A stretch of 64,000 nt of DNA from Sycon ciliatum (Eukaryota; Porifera; Calcarea; Leucosolenida; Sycettidae), in NCBI RefSeq assembly GCF_964019385.1, contig NC_088645.1, positions 35,408,498 through 35,472,497 of the forward strand. Direction: 5' to 3'. The notes beneath the pieces are model-generated. The model saw only the letters and a list, made by a program, of their open reading frames with translations, was not told the origin of the DNA and did no database searches. The position numbers and the translations under genes were made by a program. How positions within the stretch are numbered: the first letter of the stretch is position 1; each line of letters begins with the position of its first letter. Below, piece after piece: positions 1 through 11,628 of the stretch.

Positions 1-170
1 TGTACCTGGAGTTCTGAATCAACTGAAGGCAATATTGATTGTTTGTTTGTTTGCTGTTTGTGTAGACATCCCAGTATCTACCAAAGTCAACAAGACCTTT
101 GGGCCAAGCACTATACATGGTACGGGTCTACAGCATTGCAGCATGTCTTTGTGCGTTCATACAGTTGCTA

Positions 171-400
171 TGTTGCTGCTGCTGCTTATGCTGCTGTTGC
201 TGTTGATGCTGCTGCTGTTGCTGCTGTTGCTTATGCTTATGCTGTTGATGCTGATGCTTCTGCTGTTGCTGCTGATGCCGTCGCTGCTGCTGCTGTTGAT
301 GCTAATGCTGCTGCTGTTGCTGCTGCTGCTGTTGATGCTAATGCTGTTGTTGCTGTTGCTGCTGCTGCTGCGGTTGCTGCTGCTGCTGTCGCTGCTGCTG

Positions 401-472
<72 letters not shown>

Positions 473-652
473 ATGCCGTCGCTGCTGCTGCTGTTGATGC
501 TGATGCTGCTGCTGTTGTTGCTATTGCTGCGGTTGCTGCTGCTGTTGCTGCTGTCGCTGCTGCTGCTGCTGTTGCTGCTGCTGCCGTCGCTGCTGCTGCT
601 GTTGCTGCTGCTGCCGTCGCTGCTGCTGCTGCTGCTGCTGCAGCTGCTGCTG
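171..652. repeat. GCT/CAG trinucleotide repeat with GTT, GAT and GTC interruptions
   Basis: About 480 bp of imperfect GCT triplets. The purest stretch is near 411-455. All three frames of both strands read as homopolymer (Leu, Ala, Ser, Gln), so openness says nothing about coding. No splice sites or conserved flanking peptide are seen. Confidence 0.9.
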
Positions 653-875
653 CTGTTGAATATTCCCTTGAAGGCCATTGTACACTAAGTGTCTGGCATT
701 AGCAATCATTGAGCAATTTACCAAGATGGTATCGATTATTTTTCTCGTGCGCATCGAGGATGGAGGGCTGACGTGCGACACACTTCCCAAATCAGCATGT
801 GGTAGGACGATGGTTTGCACAGGAAGATTTCACCTGCTCTTGTCTGTTTTGCGTGCGTGTGTCTGTGCGCGTGTA

Positions 876-884
<9 letters not shown>

Positions 885-935
<51 letters not shown>

Positions 936-954
936 TCTGTGTGTGTGTGTGTGT
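885..954. repeat. (TG)n microsatellite
   Basis: Nearly pure TG dinucleotides with one TCTG break, preceded by degenerate TGCG units. Confidence 0.95.
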
Positions 955-1032
955 ATTTACATTATATTCGTGATAGGTTGGCAAAGGAACTGAACATCGA
1001 AGGACGGCCTGTCGGAAAAGTATCCACCAGTG

Positions 1033-1215
1033 AGTACTCTAATTTCAGAAATTTTAGGTGCTCAAAATTTTCGGTATGTGAGCGAAAGGCCAGGTTAGGT
1101 CAACAGAAATTTTAGGTACGGAGAAGCAGTTCCCTATTGGATTATGTGTGTTAGTGTTTGTTCGGTTATTGAAATTTTAGGTATGAAACAGATTCGCCGA
1201 AAGTACCGAAAATCC
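1033..1215 (+). repeat. Dispersed repeat R1, copy 1
   Basis: Contains recurring GAAATTTTAGGT motifs. The same sequence occurs inverted at 10336-11235, where a hAT element splits it. Repeat family unknown. Confidence 0.6.
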
Positions 1216-1424
1216 AAGTGAAGTTGCATCGAAAATTTGTGAAAAATAACAGTATTCGGGAAAATCCAACCCCCATGAATAGAGTAGAGTCACGGTTCAC
1301 TGCACAGCCCACTGTTCACAGTCCTCGGGTTGTACAGTCCGGGACTGGTATTTCCACAAGGCTGGATTTCACTTGCCAGTACTGTACGATGAGATGCACT
1401 TGCTCAGCTACAGTGTAGGTTTTC

Positions 1425-1545
1425 TGCTCAGACTCGGGCATGCCCATCGCTGAAGCGATGATTGCGAACAGCTGTGTTAGACATGGCAACTTGTGCTGGG
1501 ATTACACCATTCAACAGCTTGCAAGGCTGATGAATTGACCGGTTT
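1425..1545 (+). repeat. Dispersed short repeat R2, copy 1
   Basis: Shares the core CAACTTGTGCTGGGATT and CAACAGCTTGCAAGGCTG with 52466-52563 (same orientation) and 46183-46270 (inverted). The other two copies lie beside TG/CA microsatellites. It may be a SINE-like unit; no pol III boxes could be assigned. Confidence 0.6.
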
Positions 1546-1915
1546 TCTGCTACGGGTACACGCACGCGCACATACAGTAGAGTAGTAGAGTTGTAGCTGT
1601 TTGCCTGTTTGCCTGTCAGGCGTAGTTTCACACATGAACCTACAGCGTCAGACAGTGTTGAGCACTCTCTTCACGCTAGCCTGACGGGCCCCGGGCGTAG
1701 GTTCTTGTAGCTATGTCGCGCATTCGATTCTTGACTCTTCCGCGTGTACCTGTCTGCTGCTAGGCTCGTCATCGGACAACATTGGAAGTCGCAAGCGCAA
1801 GAAGTCATTCTCCGCGCAGACCAGCAATTGTGAGTACACGTACAGCACATCGACTGATGTATAAGATAATAAACCTTGTATTGTACAAACACGTTTTTAG
1901 TTTCATAGCATATTA

Positions 1916-2171
1916 GGGGCCGTCCAAGGTTACCAATACTATTTTCAAAACGAATTGTTTTCGTTTGGGGGTGGGTGGGTTTGATGGAGTTTCGTTTTGA
2001 AAATAATTATTGAATGCAGATGGAGAATGTCCAGTTACTTCTGGGTGTCGAAAATTGACATCAATATTTTATTGGAATTCGCTTTACCTGCAGAAAAGAT
2101 GGGTGGGTGGGGGCTGAAAAATACTAAAACTTTCCGTTTTGTAAAAACAATCGGTAACCCCGGACGGCCCC
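1916..2171. mobile_element. PIF/Harbinger-like MITE
   Basis: Terminal inverted repeats start GGGGCCGTCC and end GGACGGCCCC, flanked on both sides by TTA (1913-1915 and 2172-2174). A three-base TTA target duplication is typical of PIF/Harbinger elements. The arms extend inward with imperfect pairing (TTTTCAAAACG against CGTTTTGTAAAA). There is no coding capacity. Confidence 0.7.
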
Positions 2172-2257
2172 TTACAAGGCGGTAGAACACCGTGTTCAAC
2201 CGTGGATGGTGGTAGTAAGGGGTCTGTTTCCGAACACGGTGTTCCACCGCCTTGTAA
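2172..2257. repeat. Hairpin with 26-bp arms
   Basis: Arms 2172-2197 and 2232-2257 are inverted copies with one mismatch, around a 34-base loop. The left arm begins in the TTA flank of the preceding MITE. A related sequence (GTTTCCGAACACGG) recurs near 28409. Confidence 0.8.
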
Positions 2258-2334
2258 ATATGCTGTCAAACTAAAAACGTATCAACTGATGTGTATGCTG
2301 AAGCTTCTCCTAAACTCTCTGACTGTAAAGTGTG

Positions 2335-2610
2335 GTAGTGAGTATTTGGTCACATGGCCTGGTACGTGTTGTGTAGCTGCTGTAGCATGGCTTTGCCGGC
2401 TTGGTCACGTGACATGATCACACGACTTGGTAGCATGGCTTGGTCACGTGGCATGCTAGCATGGCTTGGTCACATGGCATGCTAGCATGGCTTGGTCACG
2501 TGGCATGATCACATGACTGGGCAGCATTGTTTGCTCACATGGCATGTTAGCATGGCTTGGTCATGTGACATGATCACATGACATGCTGCATGGCTGGTCA
2601 CAGGCTTAGC
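2335..2610. repeat. Degenerate tandem repeat with CACGTG/CACATG boxes
   Basis: Seven to eight imperfect copies of a 30-40 bp unit around CATGGCTTGGTCACGTGGCATG-like sequence. Each carries an E-box-like CACGTG or CACATG. Regulatory function is not shown. Confidence 0.75.
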
Positions 2611-2981
2611 TTCTGTTTCCGGGAAATTACCCGATGCACCACCACTCATCGTACATATGATGTTGGCTGCTTGGCATGCGAATCACGCGTACCTGTTTGA
2701 AGATGTGTTAGCGAGTGATGACCTCTACAAACTACGCTGTATTTCCGTCGCGTGACAGGAAACCTCTCATGAAGCGTGGTTGGTCACCGACAGGTATCGC
2801 TATAGTTCTGCTTTGTGTGTTTGAAAGCATAGTGCGATGCGCCCTGCGAGATGGTATTAGAGCCGTGTGCGATTGGCAGCGTCTAGCCTGTCTCGGTTGT
2901 TCGTCAGCTCTTGTGGCCCGGTGTGCCTCGCGCTCGCCCTAGCCTTTCCCTCCTCTCTCTTTTCTCTGCACACCTCTCCAG

Positions 2982-3730
2982 GCTGGCTGGTGCATCAGCG
3001 AGTGCCGTCCGCGACCGAGAGCGCACTCGCGCCGTTCGCCGGCTCACCAGCACCTGCCGTTGTCGGTGTCGCTGAGCTGCATCTTGCACGCCACCTCTGC
3101 CAGTCGCGTATCGACGAGCGCCGACTGCCTAGCAACGCCTGCACCATCATCGCCGCGCTCTACGCCAAATCCGTTCTAGTCGGTGGCGGTGGCAGTGGTG
3201 GCAGCAGCACCGCCGGTGCATTACTCACATCCAGTGGCGACAGTGGAGGAGGAGGAGGGCTTCACCTGACGGACGAATGTGACCGCCTGTGCACGGTGAT
3301 ACGCGAAGGCAATCGCCTGTACAATTTCAACGGTTTCTCGGATCTACTCGGCACGGACCGCGTCTTAGATCTGCCGCTGGGCGTGCGCATGACACATGAG
3401 ATGTATGCTCGCACCGGCCAGTATCACGCGGTGGAGAATTTCCTCCGGACCGCGCTCGACAACTCCGCGCGCTCCCTTGTGGCGGGAGTTTTCGTGACGA
3501 ACCCGTACTCGTTTGCGTTCTCTTTCGATCGCCACCACTTCGTCATGTTTGACAGCCATGAGCACGACGGAGAGGGTGCAATGTTATTGGCCAGTGACGC
3601 TGCCGACACACGGGCGCACCTGCGGCATTTCTTCGACACCTACTACCCAACGCTGGAGTTCTCCGCCGCCGATAATTGCGCGCGTGTCGGCCACCTCGTC
3701 ACACTCGACCTCTCGTCCCCCGTCACGTAG
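2982..3730 (+). CDS. Possible papain-fold cysteine peptidase-like protein (single or terminal exon)
   Basis: The frame is open from 2861 to a TAG at 3728-3730. A pyrimidine-rich acceptor ends in CAG at 2979-2981, so I start the exon at 2982; earlier exons were not found. The translation carries SNACTIIAAL, which could hold a nucleophilic Cys, and 90-100 residues later HHFVMFDSHEHDGEGA, which could hold His and Asp. This Cys then FDSH spacing recalls OTU or herpes tegument-type (C76-like) deubiquitinase folds that turn up in invertebrate genomes. That is family resemblance from memory, not a search result. A Gly/Ser-rich insert lies between the two motifs. It sits 1.7 kb upstream of the first visible POLR3E exon, on the same strand. 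It could also be transposon-derived or unrelated to peptidases. Confidence 0.4.
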
Positions 3731-5419
3731 CTTGTGCCCTGTCGTCGTCCGCTGTATGGCCCGGTCGGTAGAGCTGGCAGGCGCATCTCTGATCCACGCA
3801 CTGGCGCACGGGTACCTCAAGCTATCTTTATCGGTGTGCGGGATGTTTTGCTCTGTTGGTGTGACCCATCGCGGCATGTCTGTTTGGAAAAAAAGTGCAG
3901 TTGTGTTCCAATATTGTCAGCCTTGGAGGTGTGGATTGTGGACTACTATTACTAGTACCTGCTAGGTATTATATGTGCAGTTTGCCTGCATCGGTCGAGT
4001 ACTATTATTGGCTTTTAACATTGGATAGTGGCAAGTTTTGTTTTAGTGCGCTTTGGCTTGCGAGGTATGGCGGTTCAACAGAGGATTTTTTAGCCAAAGA
4101 TAATTCTTCAAGTTCTTTTCGTGGGAAATCCCTGCCCACTATATCATGCTGCACTTTAATAAGGAAGAGTATCGATTCCTTGCTTTCAGCTTTCTCTCAG
4201 TATTTTTTCAAACAAAAACAAATGTTATCTTTTAGGGTTCTTTTCATCAGAAATCTTCGCTCTATTCCAAACTCCGCCATAGTCAAAGAAATGCAGAAAA
4301 TTGAGGAGTATTTTTTTCCCATATTTTAGAAGTAGATTTTGTTTTCAACTTCAACAAGGCAATAACTGGTGCGCAGTTTTGTCCAATTCTATTTTTTCCA
4401 GTTTTTAGATTTTATCTTTTTAGAATAGTTTTTTAGAATAGTTTCCTTGAAAAAAGTGAAGTAACTTGTTGTCTTGAATACGATCTTTGTCACATCAAGT
4501 ACTAACAATGGCAACTTTTGCCCTAGCACCCGCGGCATAATATTTATTCACTCACAGCATAATTACGATAATACTTCTTTCCACTCGCTTTATGAAAGAT
4601 TACAAACATTACAAACCATGCCGTGCTACTCCACAGTTTTATTCGTTTTCTCCACCCTTGCACCTGACTGTTGACAAGGCCACACACACTCTCGTACGCC
4701 GGAACTAACAAAAGACTCTATTTTCAATTCTTCATGGATATCATTATGATGTTTATTTTACCTTCATGATTAATTTTTTTTTAATTGTTTTACATGTACC
4801 TCTCCGTTCTTTTTTCTATAAAAAATACAAGCATGGGAACGTTGATTGCTCTCCACACCGGAGCTCGCGATTTTCCGCTGACTTGACTTGACGCTATAAG
4901 CATGTGTCTTGTGTTTTTCAACCTCCCTCCAACCCATTGTTTTTTTAATAATTTTGGAGATGTGGCTGTATTTTCATTCTATCTCATCAAATCGTCTTTT
5001 TGGTTGATGAATTGTGCGTATCTGGCACAAAAGTCCTACGTGCACATTGTTTTCTTTCAGAGGGAAGTGGCTGCTGGGTGTGTGCCTGCCTTGGAGAATG
5101 GTGGCGATGCACGTGTGAACCGCTCCTTGCAATACCCCCCTCCCCTGGATGCAAAGTGTCCCTTTCCACTTTGTATCCGTATGCAATTGAAGTTGGAGGC
5201 ATTAAGGGGCAAATTTAGGCCAGAATTTCATCTTCTAATGTGGTGGTTCTGACCCCCCCCCCCCCCCCCCCCCCCCGTATGTAATGTACAAGTACATATA
5301 CCGGTACCGGTATACATGTGAGCATGTGTGCATCCAACACAGTTACCTCATTCTCCGTGCTGGAGCTGCTCAGCGTGACCGTTCTTGTGTGTGCGCACTG
5401 GGCTGCTTTCCTCTTGTAG
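3731..5419. other. AT-rich spacer or intron, no gene recognised
   Basis: From about 3880 the composition turns AT-rich with T runs, unlike the GC-rich exons on both sides. Short ORFs (such as 3895-4329) lack homology signals and plausible codon usage. A 24-base poly-C tract sits at 5253-5276. No exon for the missing N-terminal half of POLR3E is seen. Confidence 0.6.
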
Positions 5420-6279
5420 CTGGAGCAGCAGCAGCTGCATCGTCTGGAGCGCATGTCAAGGACGAGCCCATGGACACTGCCCAGGCAGCACCTGCAGCAA
5501 CAGCAGCAGCAGCAGCAATGGACATGTCTGCCCCTGCAGCAGCAGCCGCAGAAGCAGCGACGGCGGCGGTGACAGCAGTGCCCAGTGTGAACCCTGGCCA
5601 AGGTATAGTAACGTTACTGCATGGCAGCGAAAGGGAAATCATCAGATTCTCTCTCTTCCCCACCCCCTCTCTCTCAAACATACACACACACGCACACACG
5701 TACACACACACACATACACACCATCTCCTGTACAACCCCAATCGGCCATGTATTGTGTATGCTAGTCGTTTTTTTAGCTCGTGTCAATGAAAAGTTGTTG
5801 CACTTTTTTCTTTGCCCATACTCATTTTGTGTGCACCTGTGTACATATGTCTATGTGCTTTTGTATGTTTGTATGTTCGTGTGTACACATGTGTTGTGTG
5901 TGTGTGCGTGCGTGCGTGTGTGTGTGTGGGTGTGTGTGTGTGTGTGTGTACGTGCATGTGTGTGCATGTAGTTCGCGTCAAGCCTGAACCCATGGACACA
6001 GAGGCAGCACACGTGAGTATGCAGACTGCACTGGCCCGTGTGTTCGCTCACTCCGTAGCACTTATATTACGCCATAGTGTTACTTATTGACCAGCTTGGC
6101 TGGTGGCTGGGTCCACCATTGTGCTCAAGCATGCGCTTGGTTCTGACTTTGTGGCAAGGTGTTTTCATCCATGGGGTGAAAGTGGAATTCGTCCTCGTGT
6201 ACAAAGCAGAGCCATGCTGCTTAGTCTCCTCGTAAGGAACGCGGCCACATTTACGTGAATTGCTCTCTGTCCCTCTCTC

Positions 6280-6359
<80 letters not shown>

Positions 6360-9300
6360 ACTGTGCAGAGCTCTATGGCGGTTGCAGCTAGTGCCATGCA
6401 GGGACCACCACTCGTTGTGCTCATGAAGCAGATTCTATCCACCGGTGCAAAGACGTGGAGCGAAATCTGGAAGGTGGTCAGTGCCGAGAAAGTCTGTGAG
6501 TGGAGTTTTTGAACGCTGTGTCCGTGTGCGCGTGAGTGTAAATGGTGTGCATGCCACATGTACCGTATTTTCCGGAGTATATGCCGCCCTTTAAGCTGCC
6601 CCGCTAATTCACCCCAAAAAATTCGGTGTGCCTTATGCTACGATGGTCAAATCAACAGCGATATATCGGGTAGATGTCTGTATTTCATGCCGAAAATCTG
6701 GATGTGACTTATACTCCAATGCAGCTTATACTCGGGAAAATACGATAGTTTTTACCAGCAAACTCTGCAAAGATCTGTCTCCGGAAAACAGCAAGGGTGC
6801 AGCTTTCATGGTACATATCAAAGCACTCCGTGCACTCAACGAGGCTATCGAAAGTCGGAGGCATTGCACAAATGCAACACTCTATGTCCATCTTTGGAGT
6901 GTGTGAATCGGTGAGCTGTACACCCTTCCTCTGACGCCTTGGAAGTGGAGTGAGGCAAGCAGCTTCAATGCAAGACAACAGATGGCCTCCTCGCATCTTC
7001 TTCTGATTGAAACACACCGCGGATGGATCGTTTCCAACCGACAGCTTACCGACGAAGTGGAGTAAGGCAAGCAGCTTCAATGCAAGACAACAGATGGCCT
7101 CCTCGCATCTTCTTCTGATTGAAACACGCCGTGGATGGATCGTTTCCAACCGACAGCTTACCGACGAAGTGGAGTGAGGCAAGCAGCTTCAATGCAAGAC
7201 AACAGATGGCCTCCTCGCATCTTCTTCTGATTGAAACACGCCGTGGATGGATCGTTTCCAACCGACAGCTGAACGACGAAGTGGAGTGAGGCAAGCAGCT
7301 TCAATGCAAGACAACAGATGGCCTCCTCGCATCTTCTTCTGATTGAAACACACCGCAGATAGATCGTTTCCAACCGATAGCCTAACGACGAAGTGGAGTG
7401 AGGCAAGCAGCTTCAATGAAAGACAACAGATGGCCTCCTCGCATCTTCTTCTGATTGAAACACACCGCGGATGAATCGTTTCCAACCGACAGCTCAACGA
7501 CGAAGGCTATGGCAAACAGACCGCAATCAGCGGAGCCATTTTGACGTTGTTCTGATGGTTGGAACACGGTACAGTGAGCATCACGTGGATCGCCATAAAT
7601 GCAGGCTAGCTGCTGTTGTCAGAGGCAAGTCAGAATTTTTAATGATCAGAAGTTCAGCATGGGCTTGAACCATAATTTCTATACTGGCCAATCTCACTTC
7701 TCCATTACTTCTCTGATCTAGTAGTAGCAAGAGGTTACGGAATGGCTGGATTGCACAGCCTTCAATCGCACCTCGTTTACGGCCACCTTCACAGGTCCTG
7801 GTTTTGCTCCATGTCATGGATCCTGTACAATGTACAGGCCTTTCTTGGTTATACCACTTGTTGAGTTTCAACTGAAGAATCCGTCATCCCAGACACAACG
7901 CAACCGACAACGGGAACTTATGTAAGGATCACACGATTCGGTCACTCAGAGCACGAAGGTCGGATGTTCAACTTCAAGGTTCGACGGATAGATTTATCAC
8001 AAGCCAACAAAAATCTCAACGCTTCTTTCTTCAAAGACTTGCGCAAAAGTCGGTATCTCAATGCATCTCGATCGTTGTTCAAAAGTCTCGAGGATGACGC
8101 TACAGGTGAGCTACAATCGAAATCGGCATCTAACAACTTCTCACAGCGCTCCACAGGTGGAAAACCATATCCTTCGCAAGCCGAATCAAATTCTAAAAAG
8201 AATACTTCGATATCTTCGCCAGGCGCACCAGAAAACACAGGAAAACTACCAGGAGGTATGCGACACGGACCAACATTGGCTATACCGCTGATGGTATACA
8301 ACCCCATCCAAGGCACTTCCAACTTTCCTCCTTTCTGCCCATCTTGCCGGCTGTTCCAATGCAAAACGGACACTCCAACCTCAACAGCGGGAGCCTTGTG
8401 ACGCTTGTCATAATTCTGCTTCTGCACAGCTTGGCTGCTGGTGTTACCACTGCCTTTGCTGTAACAGCCAGCCAAGATGGACTTTGCGACACCAGCACTC
8501 GACTTAGCCCGCTCCATCTAATTTGGCATCATCGCTTGGCTCAGACTCGGATGAATGTACTGGCTCCACCGTCATTCAGACTTTATTCGAAGGATTCTCC
8601 AAAAGTAAAGGGATACTTATCCGGGAGTTTCCTGGAAGGGTGGATGGGATGAAGGGAAATCGAAAGGGGCAAGGGAAAGGACTTAGCAGCAACACTGCTC
8701 ACGAACAACTACAGGTAAAACCCAGCAGGGAGAAACAGAAGACATGACAAATCAAGCGGAAGTCTCCCTTCCCGGAACCCACCGGGGAGAAACAGAAGAC
8801 ATGACAAATCAAGCGGAAGTCTCCCTTCCCGGAACCCACCGGGGAGAAACAGAAGACATGACAATTCAAGCGGAAGTCTCCCTTCCCGGAACCCACCGGG
8901 GAGAAACAGAAGACATGACAAGTCAAGCGGAAGTCTTCCTTTCCGGAACCCACCAGGGAAAAACAGAAGACATGACAAGTCAAGCGGAAGTCTTGCTTTC
9001 CGGAACCCACCGGGGAGAAACAGAAGACATGACAAGTTAAGCGGAAGTCTTGCTTCCCGGAACCCACCAGGGAAAAACAGAAGACATGACAAGTCAAGCG
9101 GAAGTCTTGCTTCCCAGAACCCACCGGGGAGAAACAGAAGACATGACAAGTCAAGCGGAAGTCTTGCTTCCCGGAACCCACCAGGGAGAAACAGAAGACA
9201 TGACAAGTCAAGCGGAAGTCTTGCTTCCCGGAACCCACCGGGGAGAAACAGAAGACATGACAAGTCAAGCGGAAGTCTTGCTTCCCGGCCATACATCATC

Positions 9301-11565
9301 ATAAACAGAGGAAAGTAAAATGCTGTCCGCTACTGTAGAGATTCTTCTCACTGAGAAGAAAGCTAGCACATGTCCTACAACGCACACATACCGTATTTCC
9401 CCGATTATAAGTCGCACCTTTTCACACTAAAATTCAGGGTAAAAAAGGGGTGCGACTTACAATCGAGCATGACTTTCTACTGAAGTGAATATATCGCAAC
9501 AATATTGCTCTAACCTGAAAATGGGGGTGCGACTTATAATCGAGTGCGACTTATAATCGGGGAAATACGATACGTGTGCTGGGCGGCCACCTTCATTTCA
9601 GAAGTGTTTTCACAATGTAGCGTGTGAAATGGTCTGTGGTTTTTTTACGTTTATTCCTCCATATATTTTTCCGCCCGTGTGGATTCACAGGAAGTGTGAG
9701 TTACGAAGTCTGAAGAAAATGTTGAACGGTCTCTGCTGGGATGACGACTACACCATAGCTCAGTGGTTAGAGCGTCGCTAGCTACAAGCGAGGGTCCCTG
9801 GTTCGAGTCCTGGTGGTGACAGTCAATTTTTTCTTCAGACTTTTCCCGCTTGTGTCTTTCCCTCAAACCAGTCAAGATATTTTTTAAGTCAAATTAATTT
9901 TTTTCCGCCATGTCCTGATGATGGCTCCTGGCCGAAAATTTGATTGAGAAAATAGTGATTTGCAGCGAAGAGACCACTTGCTATGAGGATGGCCTGGGTA
10001 GGGTTTCCGTGAAATTTGGTGGCTGCAGTGGAGCTTGCGTATTTATCAACGAGAAACGTTTCTTAATAGAAATGTTTCTCGTTGGTAAATGATTGAATGT
10101 ACAGATATTCTGGTTCAAAAGCCTCACTCCCGCTGGGTTTGGGCCAAGTTCGGCCTAAATCTGGCTTGAAAAAGACCAGAGATCAGCTGTATTAATTTTG
10201 ACTAGACTGTCGTGGTGAGAAATTCCACTGTGCATGAGAGATCACACAGGTGACCGGACTAGTACTATAACTTGACAGATGTTTGGTGGGCTTTTATGTT
10301 CACTAGTTGAGGGAATGGGAAAGGGACTCTTTTATATTCGGTACTTTCGGTGTATCTCTTTCATACCTGAAATTTCAATAGCTCCACAAATACTGACGCG
10401 TATAATCCAATAGGGAATATTTCTTTGTACCTGAAATTTCTGTTCACCTCACAGGGTGTTTTCTAGGGCTGAAACGATTATACCGAATAATCGAGTACTC
10501 GTTTGATAACTCTAACGATCGAGCAATCGTTTAGATTACCGATTACGATTATTTTGCGTTTTTTAAATTTGTGTCCAGAAAGTACTGTAAACTAGGGCTG
10601 AGTCGGGTAGCATTTTCTTCGGGTATCGGGTCCGGGTAGTTTTCCACGGGTAGCACGGGTACCCGATCGGGTAATGTTCCCATGGTAAGACCACAATGCA
10701 CACCGGCCCCTTCCCTTACACACTGGGTAGACATGCGTGAATTACTTGTACGCGTGCACTGTAGACCTCTCTCTCTCTCTCTACTCTTTCTACATGTCAT
10801 CTGCGACTTCGGGTTTTCGGGTACGATTCGGTACCCGTCTACCCGAGGTCCTCACGGGTAACACGGGTACCCGACTACCCGTGCACACCACTACTGTAAA
10901 CCCTCGTTTTGTGAAGTTTGAATCAGTTTCCGCTGAGAGTATGCAGTTGCCAGGGGTATGGTTCATGTTCTGAGGTTAAATTGACTTCAAAACTGCCATG
11001 TTTCGGAGCTACCCTTTCACTAATGCAGATTTGTTAGTATTATGAAGGCATAGTTTGTGGAAACTGAGTAATGTTTGCACAGAATTATGACTCTATTTGC
11101 TAACGATTATAATCGATCACTCGATCGTTAAGCTAAAGAGTAATCGATACGTGAAGATCCACGATCGTTTCAGCCCTAGTGTTTTGGCCTGATACCTAAA
11201 ATTTTGAGCATTTTAAAAAAATTCTGAAATTAGTGTACATGTAAAAAAATAAACATGTGCCATGTCAAATATGTCTTGTCTGTTTTTCTGGAACTGTGTT
11301 TTATATGCGACATTGCAGGCAATCCAGCCCTTGCAGAAATTACCATCACCGACCAAGCTATATCCAAGGCACTCATTGTCGCCGAGGCTGTAGAGCTGCC
11401 CGCATCAAGTCAGGTATGTTTTGTTTTTTGTTTTTTCTTTCAGCAACAAGTGCAGTGTGACCTGTGTTGTCTGCAGGTATAGGTCTAGTCTTCTCATGTG
11501 TGTGTGTGTGTGTCTGTGTGTGTGGTGTGTGTGGTGTGTGTGGTGTGTGTGGTGTGTGTGTTGTG

Positions 11566-11628
<63 letters not shown>

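Larger units (their letters stand above)
6765..9302 (-). mobile_element. Degraded integrase-type transposon with Ulp1-like protease and PHD finger (Ginger- or Gypsy-like)
   Basis: Read on the minus strand, recognisable pieces occur in order. At 9300 is YGREARLPLDL, the usual end of a Gypsy/Ginger integrase core. At about 8424-8280 is an integrase C-terminal segment (QKQNYDKRHKAP, then GGKLEVPWMGLYTI). At about 8250-8130 is a gag-like stretch (FSGAPGEDIEVFFLEF). At 7590-7480 is a C48/Ulp1-type protease segment (RQNGSADCGLFAIAF). At 6890-6800 is a PHD-like zinc finger (CCICAMPP, then CTECFDMYHESC). Ginger DNA transposons are known to pair integrase-like transposases with Ulp1, OTU or PHD domains, so I favour that class, but a mosaic of two elements is possible because the gag-like piece is out of place. 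Frameshifts, stops and two internal satellites make it non-functional. It lies antisense in a POLR3E intron. Confidence 0.7.
10336..11235 (-). repeat. Dispersed repeat R1, copy 2, split by a hAT insertion
   Basis: 10336-10455 and 11187-11235 together match 1033-1215 in inverted orientation. The gap is filled by the hAT element at 10464-11178. Confidence 0.6.

Noticed and set aside
35..702. Long poly-Leu, poly-Ala, poly-Ser and poly-Gln reading frames
   Set aside because: All come from the GCT triplet repeat, which has no stop codons in most frames; no flanking conserved peptide or splice sites.
3895..4329. 144-residue plus-strand ORF in the AT-rich spacer
   Set aside because: Composition unlike the exons, no conserved motif, not matching the missing POLR3E N-terminus.
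8709..9304. Repeat proteins with 20-residue units on both strands
   Set aside because: They are readings of the 60-bp satellite, itself derived from integrase sequence.
9749..9820. Functional amber-suppressor tRNA
   Set aside because: G at position 33, mismatches in the acceptor and T stems, and inverted-repeat flanks point to a pseudo-tRNA or SINE.
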